A DNA stretch of 57,840 nt from Rhodobiaceae bacterium (GCA_018660505.1 JABJKE010000002.1:1-57840); one strand, 5' to 3'. Shown: positions 24,761-34,497, counted from the stretch's first letter. Translations and numbers: made by a program. The notes: generated by a model not told the origin, from the letters alone.

Positions 24761-25411
24761 TTGGCTGAGATTTTAGTCTGGGCTTTCAGCGCGCTGCTGG
24801 CCTTTGCGGTGGCTTATTGGATGGCTGCACCCTTTCGCGAAGCCGCACAAAAAGGGCCGCTCTTGGCGGTGTTTTTTGTCGTGCCGAGTGTGGCTTTGGC
24901 GCTTTACCTCTATCTTGGCAATCCGCAAACCCCCGACCAACCTTTATCGCCGCGCCTCGAGGGCGCTTTGGCGGAGCTGCCGCCGGCGGCGATTATGGCG
25001 CGGCTGGAAAATGAAATTCGCCTGCGCCCCAAGGATGTCGAAGGCTGGCGATTGCTGGCACGGTTGCGCACAACGGTTGGCGACCACACCAAAGCTGGCG
25101 ATGCGTGGCAACGCGTGCTCGAGCTCACAGCCGACGCCCAACCGATAGACGTGGAAGCGCAAGTCGGTCTGGCGCAAGCGCTGATTGAGCAAGATGGCGG
25201 CGTGGTCAATGAAGTCGCCGTGGCGCTTTTAGATGGCGTGTTAGAGGTGGATGGCAATAATTTGCTGGCCCAATTCTGGCGGGCGCAAAGCTGGGTGCAA
25301 CAAGGCGAGGGCGATAAAGCCCGCGCGATTTGGCAAAACCTGCGCGCCCATTTGCCCGACGATGCGCCGCTGGCTAAAATGCTCGACCAACAGCTTTCCA
25401 AAGCCAATTAG
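24761..25411 (+). CDS. ccmI: Cytochrome c maturation protein CcmI (TPR), short form
   Basis: 216 residues. Two membrane helices cover about residues 4-22 and 33-51, then TPR-like helices follow: RLENEIRLRPKDVEGWRLLA near 80, DAWQRVLELTADAQPIDVEA near 112 and LAQFWRAQSWVQQGEGDKA near 172. It is shorter than most CcmI proteins (about 300-420 residues), lacking most of the C-terminal chaperone part. I place the start at TTG 24761, with AGGGGAA six bases before it; an ATG nearby is in another frame. It presents apocytochrome c to the heme ligase complex with CcmF and CcmH, whose genes follow. Confidence 0.85.
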   Translation: MAEILVWAFSALLAFAVAYWMAAPFREAAQKGPLLAVFFVVPSVALALYLYLGNPQTPDQPLSPRLEGALAELPPAAIMARLENEIRLRPKDVEGWRLLARLRTTVGDHTKAGDAWQRVLELTADAQPIDVEAQVGLAQALIEQDGGVVNEVAVALLDGVLEVDGNNLLAQFWRAQSWVQQGEGDKARAIWQNLRAHLPDDAPLAKMLDQQLSKAN

Positions 25412-25498
25412 ACGTCTCAAAACCTGCGGCAACGAGCCACCCTTGCACGGCTTGCATTGCCATAGCCAAGGGCGGTTGCAAAAGCCTATACTGGCGCC

Positions 25499-25972
25499 AT
25501 GATGGCGAAACTCACTCCCAAACAAACAAGACTGGCGGCGCTTATTGGCGGCTTTGCTTTTCTGGCTCTGGCGGCCGGTCTGGCGCTTACGGCGCTGGAA
25601 GACAATATTGTGTTCTTCCGCTCGCCAAGCGAATTGGCCGCCAACCCCGCTACGCCGGGCGAGGCGATGCGGGTCGGCGGTTTGGTGCAAGAAGGCAGTG
25701 TCGCCAGAGACGGCTTGCGCGCGACCTTCGCGGTCACCGATTTAGCCCATACAATAAAAGTCTCTTATGAGGGCATGTTGCCAGACTTGTTCCGCGAAGG
25801 CCAAGGGGTGGTTGCCGAGGGCAGGTTTAATGGTGCGGGCCTATTTATCGCCGATACGGTTTTGGCCAAACATGATGAAACCTATATGCCGCCCGAAGTG
25901 GCGGAAGCGCTCGAAAAATCAGGCAAATACAATCAGCCGCATCCGGGAAAATCCCAAGAGCGCGCGCAATGA
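25499..25972 (+). CDS. ccmE: Cytochrome c maturation heme chaperone CcmE
   Basis: 157 residues. A membrane anchor is at about 12-32, then a periplasmic OB-fold domain with MRVGGLVQEGSVARDGL and IKVSYEGMLPDLFREGQGVV. The covalent heme-binding histidine is H125 and the axial tyrosine Y129 in AKHDETYMP. CcmE carries heme from CcmABCD to the CcmF/CcmH ligase. The genes for CcmABCD are not in this window. The start is ATG 25499, with a second in-frame ATG immediately after. It overlaps ccmF by four bases. Confidence 0.95.
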   Translation: MMAKLTPKQTRLAALIGGFAFLALAAGLALTALEDNIVFFRSPSELAANPATPGEAMRVGGLVQEGSVARDGLRATFAVTDLAHTIKVSYEGMLPDLFREGQGVVAEGRFNGAGLFIADTVLAKHDETYMPPEVAEALEKSGKYNQPHPGKSQERAQ

Positions 25973-27912
25973 TTGCGGAACTGGGTCATTTTGTTTTGGT
26001 CTTGGCCTTGGTCGTCGCCTTGGCGCAAGCGCTGCTGCCGCTCTACTTATTGCGCCGTGAGCCAAGCGGCGGCTTGGCGGTTGCCTTTGCCGCGCGGGCG
26101 TCTTATTTGCAAGTCACGCTCATCGGCCTGTCTTTTGCGGCGCTGACCTATGCTTTCGTGCGGTCTGATTTCTCGCTGATGGTGGTTTTTGCCAATAGCC
26201 ATGCGGCCAAGCCGATGATTTATAAAATCGCTGGCGTCTGGGGCAATCATGAGGGCTCGATGCTTTTATGGACGCTGATATTGGCGGCCTATGGAGCCGC
26301 TTTTGCGAGCACCGCAAAAAACATGCCCGCCCGTTTTTCTTCTTTTGTCATGGCGACCCAAGGCCTTTTGGGCTCGGCGTTTCTTTCCTTTCTCTTGTTC
26401 ACCTCCAATCCTTTTGCCCGCCTTCTGCCTGCGCCTTTCGCGGGCCAAGGCCTGACGCCGATTTTGCAAGACCCCGCTCTGGCCGCGCATCCGCCACTGC
26501 TATATGCGGGCTATGTCGGCTTTTCCATGAGCTTTGCTTTCGCCATTGCCGCTTTGGCCACCGCGGGCGAGGCCGCCGATGGGCGCGATAATGCTTGGGC
26601 GCGCTGGATGCGACCCTGGATTTTAACCGCTTGGATTTTCCTTACCCTGGGCATCGCCTTGGGCTCTTATTGGGCCTATTACGAATTGGGTTGGGGCGGC
26701 TTTTGGTTCTGGGATCCGGTTGAAAACGCCTCGCTGATGCCATGGCTCGCGGGCACGGCCTTACTGCATTCTGCTTTAGTGGCCGAAACCCGAGACACGT
26801 TAAAACGCTGGACGCTTCTGCTGGCCATCGTCACTTTCGCGCTGTCTTTATCGGGCACTTTCTTGGTCCGCTCGGGCGTATTGACCTCGGTTCATGCTTT
26901 CGCCAATGACCCTGAGCGCGGGATTTATATCCTCGCCATTCTCGTTGGCTTCACGGCGGGGGCCTTGGCGCTTTATGCCTATCGCCTGCCCAAATTAACC
27001 CCTGATGGAACCTTTCAGCCGATAAGCCGCGAGGGGCTTTTGCTGACCAATAATATTTTCCTCGCCACGGCCACTGTCACGGTTTTTGTCGGCACGATTT
27101 ATCCGTTGGTTTTGGATGGTTTGGGCCTGGGAAAAATCTCGGTCGGCGCGCCTTATTTCAACGCCGTATTTGCGCCCCTCGCCGTGCCTTTCGCCCTTTT
27201 AGTGCCGCTCGGGCCGTTGCTCAATTGGCGCCAAGGTCAGTTGGCGCCGTTAAAGCCTTGGCTGGGCATGGGCGCGGTCGCGGCTTTATTATTAAGCCTT
27301 ATTCTGGTTCTGCTGCGCGGCGCGGCGTCGATTATGGTGCTGGCTTTATTCACCGCGAGTTTCTGGTTGGTGCTGGGCGCGGGCCTCGATTTGGGCCGCA
27401 AACTCGCGCCCCATCGCGCCAAGCTGTGGCGTTTCTGGAGGCTGCCGTCGACCGCCTTTGCAGCCCCTTTGGCACATGGCGGTTTGGGCGTTTTAATGTT
27501 GGGTATTTTGGCGGCGACGCAATGGCGCGAAGAAATTGTGGTGGCGGCCAGCCCGGGACAAGAAATAGATATTGCGTCCATCACTTTGCGCTATGACGGT
27601 TTGCGCGAAATCGACGGGCCGAATTACCGTTCCGAGCAAGCTCGCTTGAGCTATCTCACCGGCCCGCATGCGGGCAGCCATTTATTTCCCGAGCGACGCT
27701 TTTACGAAGCCGAACGCTCGCAAACCACCGAGGCCGCCATCACCACAGATTTGACGGGTCATCTCTATGCGGTGGTCGGCGAGACGGCCAATGACAAACG
27801 CGTCTTGCGGATTTGGTATCACCCCTATGTGGCATTTATCTGGCTGGGCGCTGTGTTGATGGCCGCAGGCGGGGGCTTTGGCTTGCGCACCCGATTACGG
27901 CGCCGCGCATGA
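25969..27912 (+). CDS. ccmF: Cytochrome c heme lyase CcmF
   Basis: 647 residues with about 14 membrane helices. The tryptophan-rich heme-handling loop reads WGGFWFWDPVENASLMPWL near residue 242. Other typical stretches are KIAGVWGNHEGSMLLW near 85 and LVRSGVLTSVHAFANDP near 300. It ligates heme to apocytochrome c in the periplasm. The ATG overlaps the ccmE stop (ATGA), and its own stop overlaps the ccmH start in ATGATG, so translation is coupled. No ccmG lies between ccmF and ccmH, although that is the usual order. Confidence 0.97.
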   Translation: MIAELGHFVLVLALVVALAQALLPLYLLRREPSGGLAVAFAARASYLQVTLIGLSFAALTYAFVRSDFSLMVVFANSHAAKPMIYKIAGVWGNHEGSMLLWTLILAAYGAAFASTAKNMPARFSSFVMATQGLLGSAFLSFLLFTSNPFARLLPAPFAGQGLTPILQDPALAAHPPLLYAGYVGFSMSFAFAIAALATAGEAADGRDNAWARWMRPWILTAWIFLTLGIALGSYWAYYELGWGGFWFWDPVENASLMPWLAGTALLHSALVAETRDTLKRWTLLLAIVTFALSLSGTFLVRSGVLTSVHAFANDPERGIYILAILVGFTAGALALYAYRLPKLTPDGTFQPISREGLLLTNNIFLATATVTVFVGTIYPLVLDGLGLGKISVGAPYFNAVFAPLAVPFALLVPLGPLLNWRQGQLAPLKPWLGMGAVAALLLSLILVLLRGAASIMVLALFTASFWLVLGAGLDLGRKLAPHRAKLWRFWRLPSTAFAAPLAHGGLGVLMLGILAATQWREEIVVAASPGQEIDIASITLRYDGLREIDGPNYRSEQARLSYLTGPHAGSHLFPERRFYEAERSQTTEAAITTDLTGHLYAVVGETANDKRVLRIWYHPYVAFIWLGAVLMAAGGGFGLRTRLRRRA

Positions 27913-28307
27913 TGGGGCGGCTTTTATTGCTAACGTGTTTTTGGGTCACGCCAATTTGGGCGCTCGACCCGGGCGAAGCGCTAACCAATCCAGAGCTGGA
28001 AACACGCGCGCGCGCGCTCAGCCAAGAGCTGCGGTGTCTGGTGTGCCAAAACCAATCGATTGATGATAGCGATGCGCCTTTGGCGCGCGACTTGCGCCAA
28101 ATGGTGCGGACCCGACTTTTGGCGGGCGATAGTGACGCCCAAATTCGCGCCGCGGTGGTGGCCCGTTACGGCGAGTTCGCTTTGTTTCGCCCGCGCCTAG
28201 CCAGCCACACGGCGCTGCTTTGGGCGATGCCAATATTGATTTTGCTGCTAGGTGGATTTTTCGGCTTTCGCCTGATGCGTCAAAACACTTCAACCCCACC
28301 GCAATAA
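27909..28307 (+). CDS. ccmH: Cytochrome c maturation protein CcmH (CycL)
   Basis: 132 residues from ATG 27909, the first of two adjacent ATG codons. A signal peptide or anchor is at 3-17, then the apocytochrome-reducing motif RCLVCQNQSIDDSDAPLARD with C43 and C46 near residue 42, and a C-terminal membrane helix at 104-122 in LLWAMPILILLLGGFFGF. It keeps the apocytochrome cysteines reduced with CcmG, whose gene is absent here. It is the last gene of the ccm cluster, followed 16 bases later by the response regulator. Confidence 0.95.
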   Translation: MMGRLLLLTCFWVTPIWALDPGEALTNPELETRARALSQELRCLVCQNQSIDDSDAPLARDLRQMVRTRLLAGDSDAQIRAAVVARYGEFALFRPRLASHTALLWAMPILILLLGGFFGFRLMRQNTSTPPQ

Positions 28308-28323
28308 CCGCTAGTCTCGCTGC

Positions 28324-29013
28324 ATGGACGCGCCCGTAAGCCTTTTGCTGGTCGAAGACGACCTCAAAGCTGCCACTCTTTTGGTAGAGCGTTTCCGCTC
28401 GCAAGGGCTAGAGGTTGCCCATGCCGCCAACGGCGAATTGGGTCTGGCGGCGGCACAAGCCACACCATTTGATGTTCTGGTGGTCGACCGCATGATGCCG
28501 AAACTCAATGGCGTCGACATGGTGACACAATTGCGAGCGGGCGGCATTCAGACGCCGGTTTTATTTCTCTCTGGTCTGGGCGAGGTCGAAGATAGGGTCG
28601 AAGGGTTTACGGCTGGCGGCGATGATTATTTGGTCAAACCCTATGCTTTTGCCGAGCTGCAAGCCCGCGTGATGGCGCTGGCCAAACGCCAAGCGTCGCC
28701 GCCCGAAACGATTTTGCAATTGGGCGATTTAACGCTGGATGTGGTGGCGCGTCGGGCCACGCGGGGCGGCGCCGAGCTGGCGTTAAACCCACGCGAATTT
28801 ACGCTGCTGGAATATTTACTGCGCCAAAAAAACCAAACCGTCACCCGCACCATGTTGCTGGAAAACGTGTGGAATTATCGAGCCGATATGCAAACCAATG
28901 TGGTGGATGTGCATATCTCGCGCCTGCGCGCCAAGCTCGACAAAGGCTTTGATACTCCCTTGCTGCACACCTTGCGCGGCCAAGGTTTCGTGTTGAAAGA
29001 GGCCACAACATGA
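28324..29013 (+). CDS. OmpR/PhoB-family response regulator
   Basis: 229 residues. Receiver domain with acidic pocket LLVEDD (10-13), phospho-acceptor D55 in VLVVDRMMPKLNG, the conserved Thr/Ser site in FLSGLGE near 80 and lysine near 104 in YLVKPYAF. The C-terminal winged helix begins near 130 and contains LNPREFTLLEYLLRQ, VTRTMLLENVWNY and DVHISRLRAKLDKG. It is phosphorylated by the kinase encoded next, whose ATG overlaps its stop (ATGA). Target genes are unknown; proximity to glnE and ccm is not proof of control. Confidence 0.95.
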   Translation: MDAPVSLLLVEDDLKAATLLVERFRSQGLEVAHAANGELGLAAAQATPFDVLVVDRMMPKLNGVDMVTQLRAGGIQTPVLFLSGLGEVEDRVEGFTAGGDDYLVKPYAFAELQARVMALAKRQASPPETILQLGDLTLDVVARRATRGGAELALNPREFTLLEYLLRQKNQTVTRTMLLENVWNYRADMQTNVVDVHISRLRAKLDKGFDTPLLHTLRGQGFVLKEATT

Positions 29014-30353
29014 GCCTGTGGCGCGCCACCTCGTTTCGCGCCGCCACCGCCTATACGGCGGCCTTAGCCTTGGCGGTAGCCGTTGTTTTGGGCCTGCTAT
29101 ACCAGCGCTTAGAGCAGCGTTTGTTGGCCATGCAAGATGGCACTATTTGGCGCGAGGCGGCCAATTTCTCTCGTGTTTACGAGCAAGAGGGGGCGCAAAA
29201 ACTAGCCGCACTTGTGTCGATAAAATCAGATTTAAATCAAGGTTTCGTCGTTCGTTTGTCGACGTCTCTGGGGGTTTATTTGGCAGGTAATTTGCCAGAT
29301 TTCCCGTCGCCGGAAACCACCGAGCGCGCGCAAGACGGCTGGTTTTATGTCACCACGCCCGACGCCCAAATTCGCGCCCGCGTGTTGCGCTTAGACACAG
29401 ATTTGGTGGTTCTTCTGGGGCAAGACATGCGCGATACGCAAGAATTTCTCGATACGATGGTGCGGTTTTTCGCCCTCGCGCTTTTGGGTCTGACGATTTT
29501 TGGACTGGCGGGCGGGGCTTTATTGGCGCGTCGTAATTTGGCCCGGGTCGCCGCCATCAACCAAGATTTGCAGCCGCTGATGCGCGGCCAATTTTCCAGC
29601 CGCCTATCGGTCGATGCCAGCGGTGATGAATGGGCGTTGATGACCAGCCATATCAACACCATGTTGGGGCGTATCGAAAGCCTGATGGCGGAGAGCAAAC
29701 AAGTCAGCGATAATTTGGCGCATGATTTGCGCGCGCCGCTGACGCGTTTGAAAGCGCGCCTCGAGGCACTATTGGAGCAAAGCGAGGATGCAGCCCGCGA
29801 TCAATTGGCCGATGCTTTAGAAGATGTCGATGGGCTGCTGCATAGTTTCACCGCGCTCTTGGCCTTGTCGCGTCTCGAGAGCGGCGCTGCGACTTTAACC
29901 CGCCAGCCGCTCGATGTCGCAGATTTGCTGACCAATTTGCATGACCTATTCGAGGCGGTTTTCGCCGATAAACAAATGCGCCTCGAGCTAGACATCGCCG
30001 CGGTTACGGGCTTTCAAGGCGATGAGCCTTTGCTGGTTCAGGCGGTGGCCAATCTGTTGGAAAACGCGCTGACCCATGCCAGCGTGCCCGATAGCCAAGT
30101 CACTTTGGCTTTGCGCCAAACCGACACGGATATTCTCATCTCCTTAACCGATGGCGGCGCGGGCATCCCGGCCGAGAAATACGCCGAGGTGCAAAAGCGC
30201 TTCGTGCGCCTCGAGGAAAGCCGTTCGGGCGATGGGACGGGGCTGGGTCTGTCGCTGGTGGCCGCGATTTGCCGCCAGCATGGTGGCGCGCTAGAGCTGA
30301 GCGCGGCGCGCCCCGGCCTCAAAGCAACCCTTCGTCTGCCGAAGCGAGCGTAA
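29010..30353 (+). CDS. Sensor histidine kinase with HAMP domain
   Basis: 447 residues. Two membrane segments at about 14-32 and 152-173 enclose a periplasmic sensor of about 120 residues; a HAMP linker follows to about 225. The phosphorylated histidine is H238 in NLAHDLRAPLTRL. The ATP-binding region has N in LLENALTHA, SLTDGGAGIP and GDGTGLGLSLVAAICRQHGG. It pairs with the response regulator just upstream. The signal cannot be told from the sequence. It ends four bases before glnE. Confidence 0.95.
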   Translation: MSLWRATSFRAATAYTAALALAVAVVLGLLYQRLEQRLLAMQDGTIWREAANFSRVYEQEGAQKLAALVSIKSDLNQGFVVRLSTSLGVYLAGNLPDFPSPETTERAQDGWFYVTTPDAQIRARVLRLDTDLVVLLGQDMRDTQEFLDTMVRFFALALLGLTIFGLAGGALLARRNLARVAAINQDLQPLMRGQFSSRLSVDASGDEWALMTSHINTMLGRIESLMAESKQVSDNLAHDLRAPLTRLKARLEALLEQSEDAARDQLADALEDVDGLLHSFTALLALSRLESGAATLTRQPLDVADLLTNLHDLFEAVFADKQMRLELDIAAVTGFQGDEPLLVQAVANLLENALTHASVPDSQVTLALRQTDTDILISLTDGGAGIPAEKYAEVQKRFVRLEESRSGDGTGLGLSLVAAICRQHGGALELSAARPGLKATLRLPKRA

Positions 30354-30356
30354 CCC

Positions 30357-33236
30357 ATGGCCGCCGCCAAACCCTCTTTATTTGCCGCGATAAAACCGAG
30401 CCAAGGGCGCCAGCCGCTCGACGCCGACCACGCGCGCGCCTTGCTCGCCGATATTCAAACAGCCGCCTCGCCCGATGTTCAGGCGCTGTTAAAAACCCAT
30501 GTAGATTTTTTTCTTTGGGTGGTCGAAGGCAGCGGTTTTCTCACCCGATTGATGCGCCGTTATCCGGATGTTTTGCAAAGCCTAAGCCAGCAATCCGCGG
30601 CCGAGTATCACGCGCAGCTGGTGGCTGATATGCAGGCCAAGCTTGCGGCCTGCAACACGCGCGAGGCGGCCATGGCCGAGATGCGTCACAGCCGCAATAA
30701 GGCAGCTTTATCGATTGCGCTGGCCGATTTGGCTGACCATTGGGATGTCGAACAGGTCACCCAAGCGCTCACCCAATTGGCCGATGCGTCGGTGTCGGCG
30801 GCGCTTGATTTTTTGTTGCACGAGGCGGTGCGAGAGCAGCGTCTCGAGCAATTCTCGCGCGATGGATTGGTGGTCTTGGCCTTGGGCAAACACGGCGGGC
30901 AGGAGTTAAATTACTCGTCGGATATTGATTTCGTCGTCTATTACACGCCCGATGCTTTGCCGTTGGCTGCCGATGTCGATATGCGAAAATTCCACATTAC
31001 TTTGGTGCAAGACTTAACCGCCATGCTGCAAAATGTGACGCAAGATGGTTTCGTCTTCCGCGTTGATTTACGCCTGCGCCCCGACCCGGGCGCCACGCCG
31101 CTCACTGTGTCGGTATCGGCGGCGTTAAGCTATTATGAATCGCTGGGCCAGAATTGGGAGCGCGCGGTCTATATTAAGGCGCGTCCCGTGGCTGGCGATA
31201 GGGCGGCGGGGCAGCGCTTCCTCGATGATTTGCAACCGTTTATCTGGCGCCGCTATTTCGACTTCGCGGCGATTGAAGATGTGCATTCCATGAAGCGTCA
31301 AATCCATGCGGTGCGCGGCCATGCCGAAATTGCCGCCATGGGACATAATTTAAAACTCGGGCGCGGCGGCATTCGCGAGGTTGAATTTTTCGTGCAAACC
31401 CAACAGCTCATAGCGGGCGGGCGCGACCCCGATTTGCGCGGCCATCGCACGGTCGACATGCTGGCCATGCTGGCGCAAAAAGAATGGATTTCCCAAGCGA
31501 CGGCGACCACTTTGACGCAATGCTATTATTATTTGCGTCGTCTCGAGCATCGTCTGCAAATGCGCCAAGATGAACAAACCCAAACCCTGCCCACAGCGCC
31601 AGAGGCTTTTGAAGGTTTCGCGCGCTTTGCCGGTTTTGTCACGGCGGAAGATTTCGCCGCAGATTTCACCGCCCAATTGGCCAAAGTCACGCAAGAATAT
31701 GCGCTTTTATTCGAGCAATCCGAAAGCCTATCCGGGGTGGAAGGCAATCTGGTTTTCACCGGCAATGAAGACGACCCGGACACGTTAAAAACGCTGGCCA
31801 ATATGGGCTTTGCCCGCGGCAAGGAAATATCGGCCTTGATACGCGGCTGGCACGCGGGCCGCATGGGCGCAACCCGCAGCCAGCGCGGCCGCGAGATTTT
31901 AACCCGCCTGCAACCGATGATATTGCAACGGTTGGCCCTCGGTGGAGATGCCGATGGCGGTTTCATTCGGTTCCATAATTTTCTCGAGAGTTTGCCGTCT
32001 GGCGTGCAGGTGTTTTCTTTGTTCCAATCGAACCCGCATGTTTTGAAATTACTGATTGATATTGTCACCGTGGCGCCGCGTTTATCGTCTTTTCTGGGCG
32101 CCAATTCGGGGCTTGTCGATGTGCTGGTGCAGCCGGTGGATGCGACCCCGCAAAATTTAGTTTTAGACACGGATAATTTCGAAACCGCGATGAACCAATT
32201 GCGCCGCTATGTGCATGAAGAACAATTTCGCATCGGCACGCGCGTGCTCGCCGACCCGGTCATGGCCACCCGCTCGAGCGAGGCCTATAGCCAGCTCGCA
32301 CTGACCTCGATTGAAGCCATGCTGGCCGCCGCCCAAGCCGATATTGAGCGCCAATATGGTAAATTAGCCAGCGGTGAAATAGCGGTCTTGGGGCTGGGTA
32401 AATTGGGCAGCCAAGAGATGACGCTGCAATCTGATTTAGACATTATTATCATTTGCGATGCGCCTGATTTTTCGGCCGTTTCGGATGGCCCGACATCGAT
32501 TCCGGCCGACACGTGGTTTGCCAGATTGGCGCGCCGTTTCGTCAGTGGTCTCAGTGCCCCAACAGCCGAGGGCGGCTTGTTTGAGGTCGATACGCGGTTG
32601 CGACCGTCGGGCAATGCGGGGCCTTTGGTCACAAAATTATCGTCGTTTACCGCCTATCAAACGCAGCAGGCTTGGACGTGGGAGCATATGGCCTTAACCC
32701 GCGCGCGGGTGCTATCGGGCGATAAAAACCTCAGCGCCAAAGTCATCCAAGCGGTCGAAGATATCTTGCGGGCGCCGCGCGAGCCGCAAAAACTGTTTCA
32801 AGATGTCATCGAGATGCGCGCGCGTTTGCGCCAGCACCAACCCCAAGCGGGGCCTTTTGATATAAGGCGCGGCGATGGCGGTTTGGTGGATATTGAGTTT
32901 ATCGCGCAGGCGCTGCAATTGCGCCATGGCGCCACCCATGGCTCGCTTCTTGGCCCGCGCGAGCTGCCCCGTCTTTTGGCTGATTTGGCGGCGCTGAATA
33001 TCCTCAGCCCGAGCGCCTATGAGGGGCTTCAGGGGGCGGCAGAGAGCTATTTGGCTTTGCGACAAATTGGCAGCCTATGCCTTGAAGATAATGAGACGGC
33101 GCCCGTGCCCGCCACGGCAGATGTTCTGCTGGAGGCCCTAAATGAGCCGGATATGAGCCGTTTAAGCGATCGGTTGAGCGACCATAGACGCACCGTCGAT
33201 GCGCTGTTTACTGAAGTTCTGTCGGGCTATGCCTAA
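30357..33236 (+). CDS. glnE: Glutamine synthetase adenylyltransferase/deadenylylase GlnE
   Basis: 959 residues, the usual bifunctional length. Two nucleotidyltransferase domains are visible: the N-terminal deadenylylase motif GKHGGQELNYSSDIDFV near residue 177 and the C-terminal adenylyltransferase motif GLGKLGSQEMTLQSDLDI near 678, each with the G-x-x-E...S-D-x-D metal site. Between them lie helical linker regions such as RLEHRLQMRQDEQTQTLP. GlnE adds or removes AMP on glutamine synthetase in response to PII proteins and glutamine. Start ATG 30357, four bases after the kinase stop. No glnA or glnB is nearby. Confidence 0.97.
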   Translation: MAAAKPSLFAAIKPSQGRQPLDADHARALLADIQTAASPDVQALLKTHVDFFLWVVEGSGFLTRLMRRYPDVLQSLSQQSAAEYHAQLVADMQAKLAACNTREAAMAEMRHSRNKAALSIALADLADHWDVEQVTQALTQLADASVSAALDFLLHEAVREQRLEQFSRDGLVVLALGKHGGQELNYSSDIDFVVYYTPDALPLAADVDMRKFHITLVQDLTAMLQNVTQDGFVFRVDLRLRPDPGATPLTVSVSAALSYYESLGQNWERAVYIKARPVAGDRAAGQRFLDDLQPFIWRRYFDFAAIEDVHSMKRQIHAVRGHAEIAAMGHNLKLGRGGIREVEFFVQTQQLIAGGRDPDLRGHRTVDMLAMLAQKEWISQATATTLTQCYYYLRRLEHRLQMRQDEQTQTLPTAPEAFEGFARFAGFVTAEDFAADFTAQLAKVTQEYALLFEQSESLSGVEGNLVFTGNEDDPDTLKTLANMGFARGKEISALIRGWHAGRMGATRSQRGREILTRLQPMILQRLALGGDADGGFIRFHNFLESLPSGVQVFSLFQSNPHVLKLLIDIVTVAPRLSSFLGANSGLVDVLVQPVDATPQNLVLDTDNFETAMNQLRRYVHEEQFRIGTRVLADPVMATRSSEAYSQLALTSIEAMLAAAQADIERQYGKLASGEIAVLGLGKLGSQEMTLQSDLDIIIICDAPDFSAVSDGPTSIPADTWFARLARRFVSGLSAPTAEGGLFEVDTRLRPSGNAGPLVTKLSSFTAYQTQQAWTWEHMALTRARVLSGDKNLSAKVIQAVEDILRAPREPQKLFQDVIEMRARLRQHQPQAGPFDIRRGDGGLVDIEFIAQALQLRHGATHGSLLGPRELPRLLADLAALNILSPSAYEGLQGAAESYLALRQIGSLCLEDNETAPVPATADVLLEALNEPDMSRLSDRLSDHRRTVDALFTEVLSGYA

Positions 33237-33248
33237 GCCAGCAAGTTA

Positions 33249-33277
33249 TTGACCCCTGTGTCGCCTTGCCCTACCTT
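33249..33277 (+). promoter_or_regulatory. Possible sigma70-like promoter for the first acyl-CoA dehydrogenase pair
   Basis: TTGACC (33249-33254) is followed after 17 bases by TACCTT (33272-33277), in the 92 bases between glnE and the acyl-CoA dehydrogenase start at 33329. The -35 fits well and the -10 weakly. The pair at 33329 and 34498 is likely transcribed from here. Confidence 0.35.
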
Positions 33278-33328
33278 TCTTGCGACTTACATATCCATAT
33301 ACGTCGAAGCCTAGGGAGGAAGAGACCG

Positions 33329-34453
33329 ATGAATTTTGATTTTTCAGACGATCAGAAAATGCTGAAGGACCAAGCGCGCAAATTCTTGGAAGACAAATGC
33401 AGCTATGGTGACGTTCGCACGGTTTTAGAAAGCGACGCCAGTCATCACGATGACATTTGGCAAGGTCTGTGCGACCTCGGTTTTACCGGCGCGGCGATTC
33501 CCGAAGAATATGGCGGCCTCGGCCTCGGTGCGCTCGAGTTATGCGTCATCGCCGAAGAGCTCGGCCGCAGTGCAGCCCCCGTGCCGTTCAGCTCGTCGAT
33601 TTATATGGCAGCCGAAGCGATTAAAATCGGTGGCTCGGAAAGCTTGAAACAAGCCTGGTTGCCAAAACTGGCCAGTGGCGAAATCATCGGCACGCTGGCG
33701 GCCGCCGAAGGCCCAGCCGCGCCGACGCCACGCAACACGAAAACAAGTTTTGCCAATGGTAAATTAACCGGCCGTAAATTGCCGGTGCCCGATGGCGAAA
33801 CCGCCTCGGTAGCGATTGTGCTGGCCAATACGGGCGGCACGGGCGAACAAGCGGTATCGCTGGTGGTGGTTGATTTGACGCAAGATGGCGTCACCCGCTC
33901 CAGCGTCGAGACCATCGACCCAACCCGTGGCCATGCTGAGATTAGCTTTGACAATGTCGATGCCTCCCTTTTGGGCGTCACGGGCGAGGGCTGGGCCTTG
34001 ATGAAACGCGTCGAAGCGGGCGCGGCTGTCTTGGTGGCTTTTGAACAAGTGGGCGGCACGGAAGCGGCGCTCCATATGGCGAAAGATTATTCGTTAGACC
34101 GCTATGCCTTTGGTCGTCAAATCGGCTCCTATCAGGCGATTAAACATAAATTGGCCGATATGTATGTGAAGCTCGAGCTGGCGCGCTCCAATGCTTATTA
34201 TGGTGCGATGGTGCTGGCGCAAGAAGGCGCTGACCTCGAGTTGGCGGCGGCCTCGGCGCGTATTTCGGCAACCGAAGCCTATCGTTTTGCGGCGCAAGAA
34301 TGCATTCAAGTGCATGGCGGCATCGGCTTTACATGGGAAGCCAATCCGCAATTTCATTATCGTCGGTCGAAACTTTTGGCGCTGTCTTTGGGCAGTGCTA
34401 GCCGATGGAAAAACCGGCTCGTGAGCGAGCTTGAAAAAAGTAATGTGGCCTAA
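33329..34453 (+). CDS. Acyl-CoA dehydrogenase, small-subunit type (lacks the E-R motif)
   Basis: 374 residues from ATG 33329, which has AGGGAGGAAG upstream. Typical features are NFDFSDDQKMLKDQARKFLE at the start, PEEYGGLGLGALELCVIAEE near 62, and DRYAFGRQIGSYQAIKHKLA near 255. The place where isovaleryl-type enzymes have E-R before the core helix reads LMKRVEAGAAVLVAFEQVGG, without it, and the usual Y-x-G-x-x-E-I-x-R C-terminal motif is missing. This fits the non-catalytic partner of an alpha2beta2 dehydrogenase like mycobacterial ChsE pairs (family knowledge). The next gene, at 34498, has the E-R motif. Confidence 0.9.
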   Translation: MNFDFSDDQKMLKDQARKFLEDKCSYGDVRTVLESDASHHDDIWQGLCDLGFTGAAIPEEYGGLGLGALELCVIAEELGRSAAPVPFSSSIYMAAEAIKIGGSESLKQAWLPKLASGEIIGTLAAAEGPAAPTPRNTKTSFANGKLTGRKLPVPDGETASVAIVLANTGGTGEQAVSLVVVDLTQDGVTRSSVETIDPTRGHAEISFDNVDASLLGVTGEGWALMKRVEAGAAVLVAFEQVGGTEAALHMAKDYSLDRYAFGRQIGSYQAIKHKLADMYVKLELARSNAYYGAMVLAQEGADLELAAASARISATEAYRFAAQECIQVHGGIGFTWEANPQFHYRRSKLLALSLGSASRWKNRLVSELEKSNVA

Positions 34454-34497
34454 GGTAATATCGCCACAAGTGTTTAAACCGAGGAAGGAAAGTTAAA

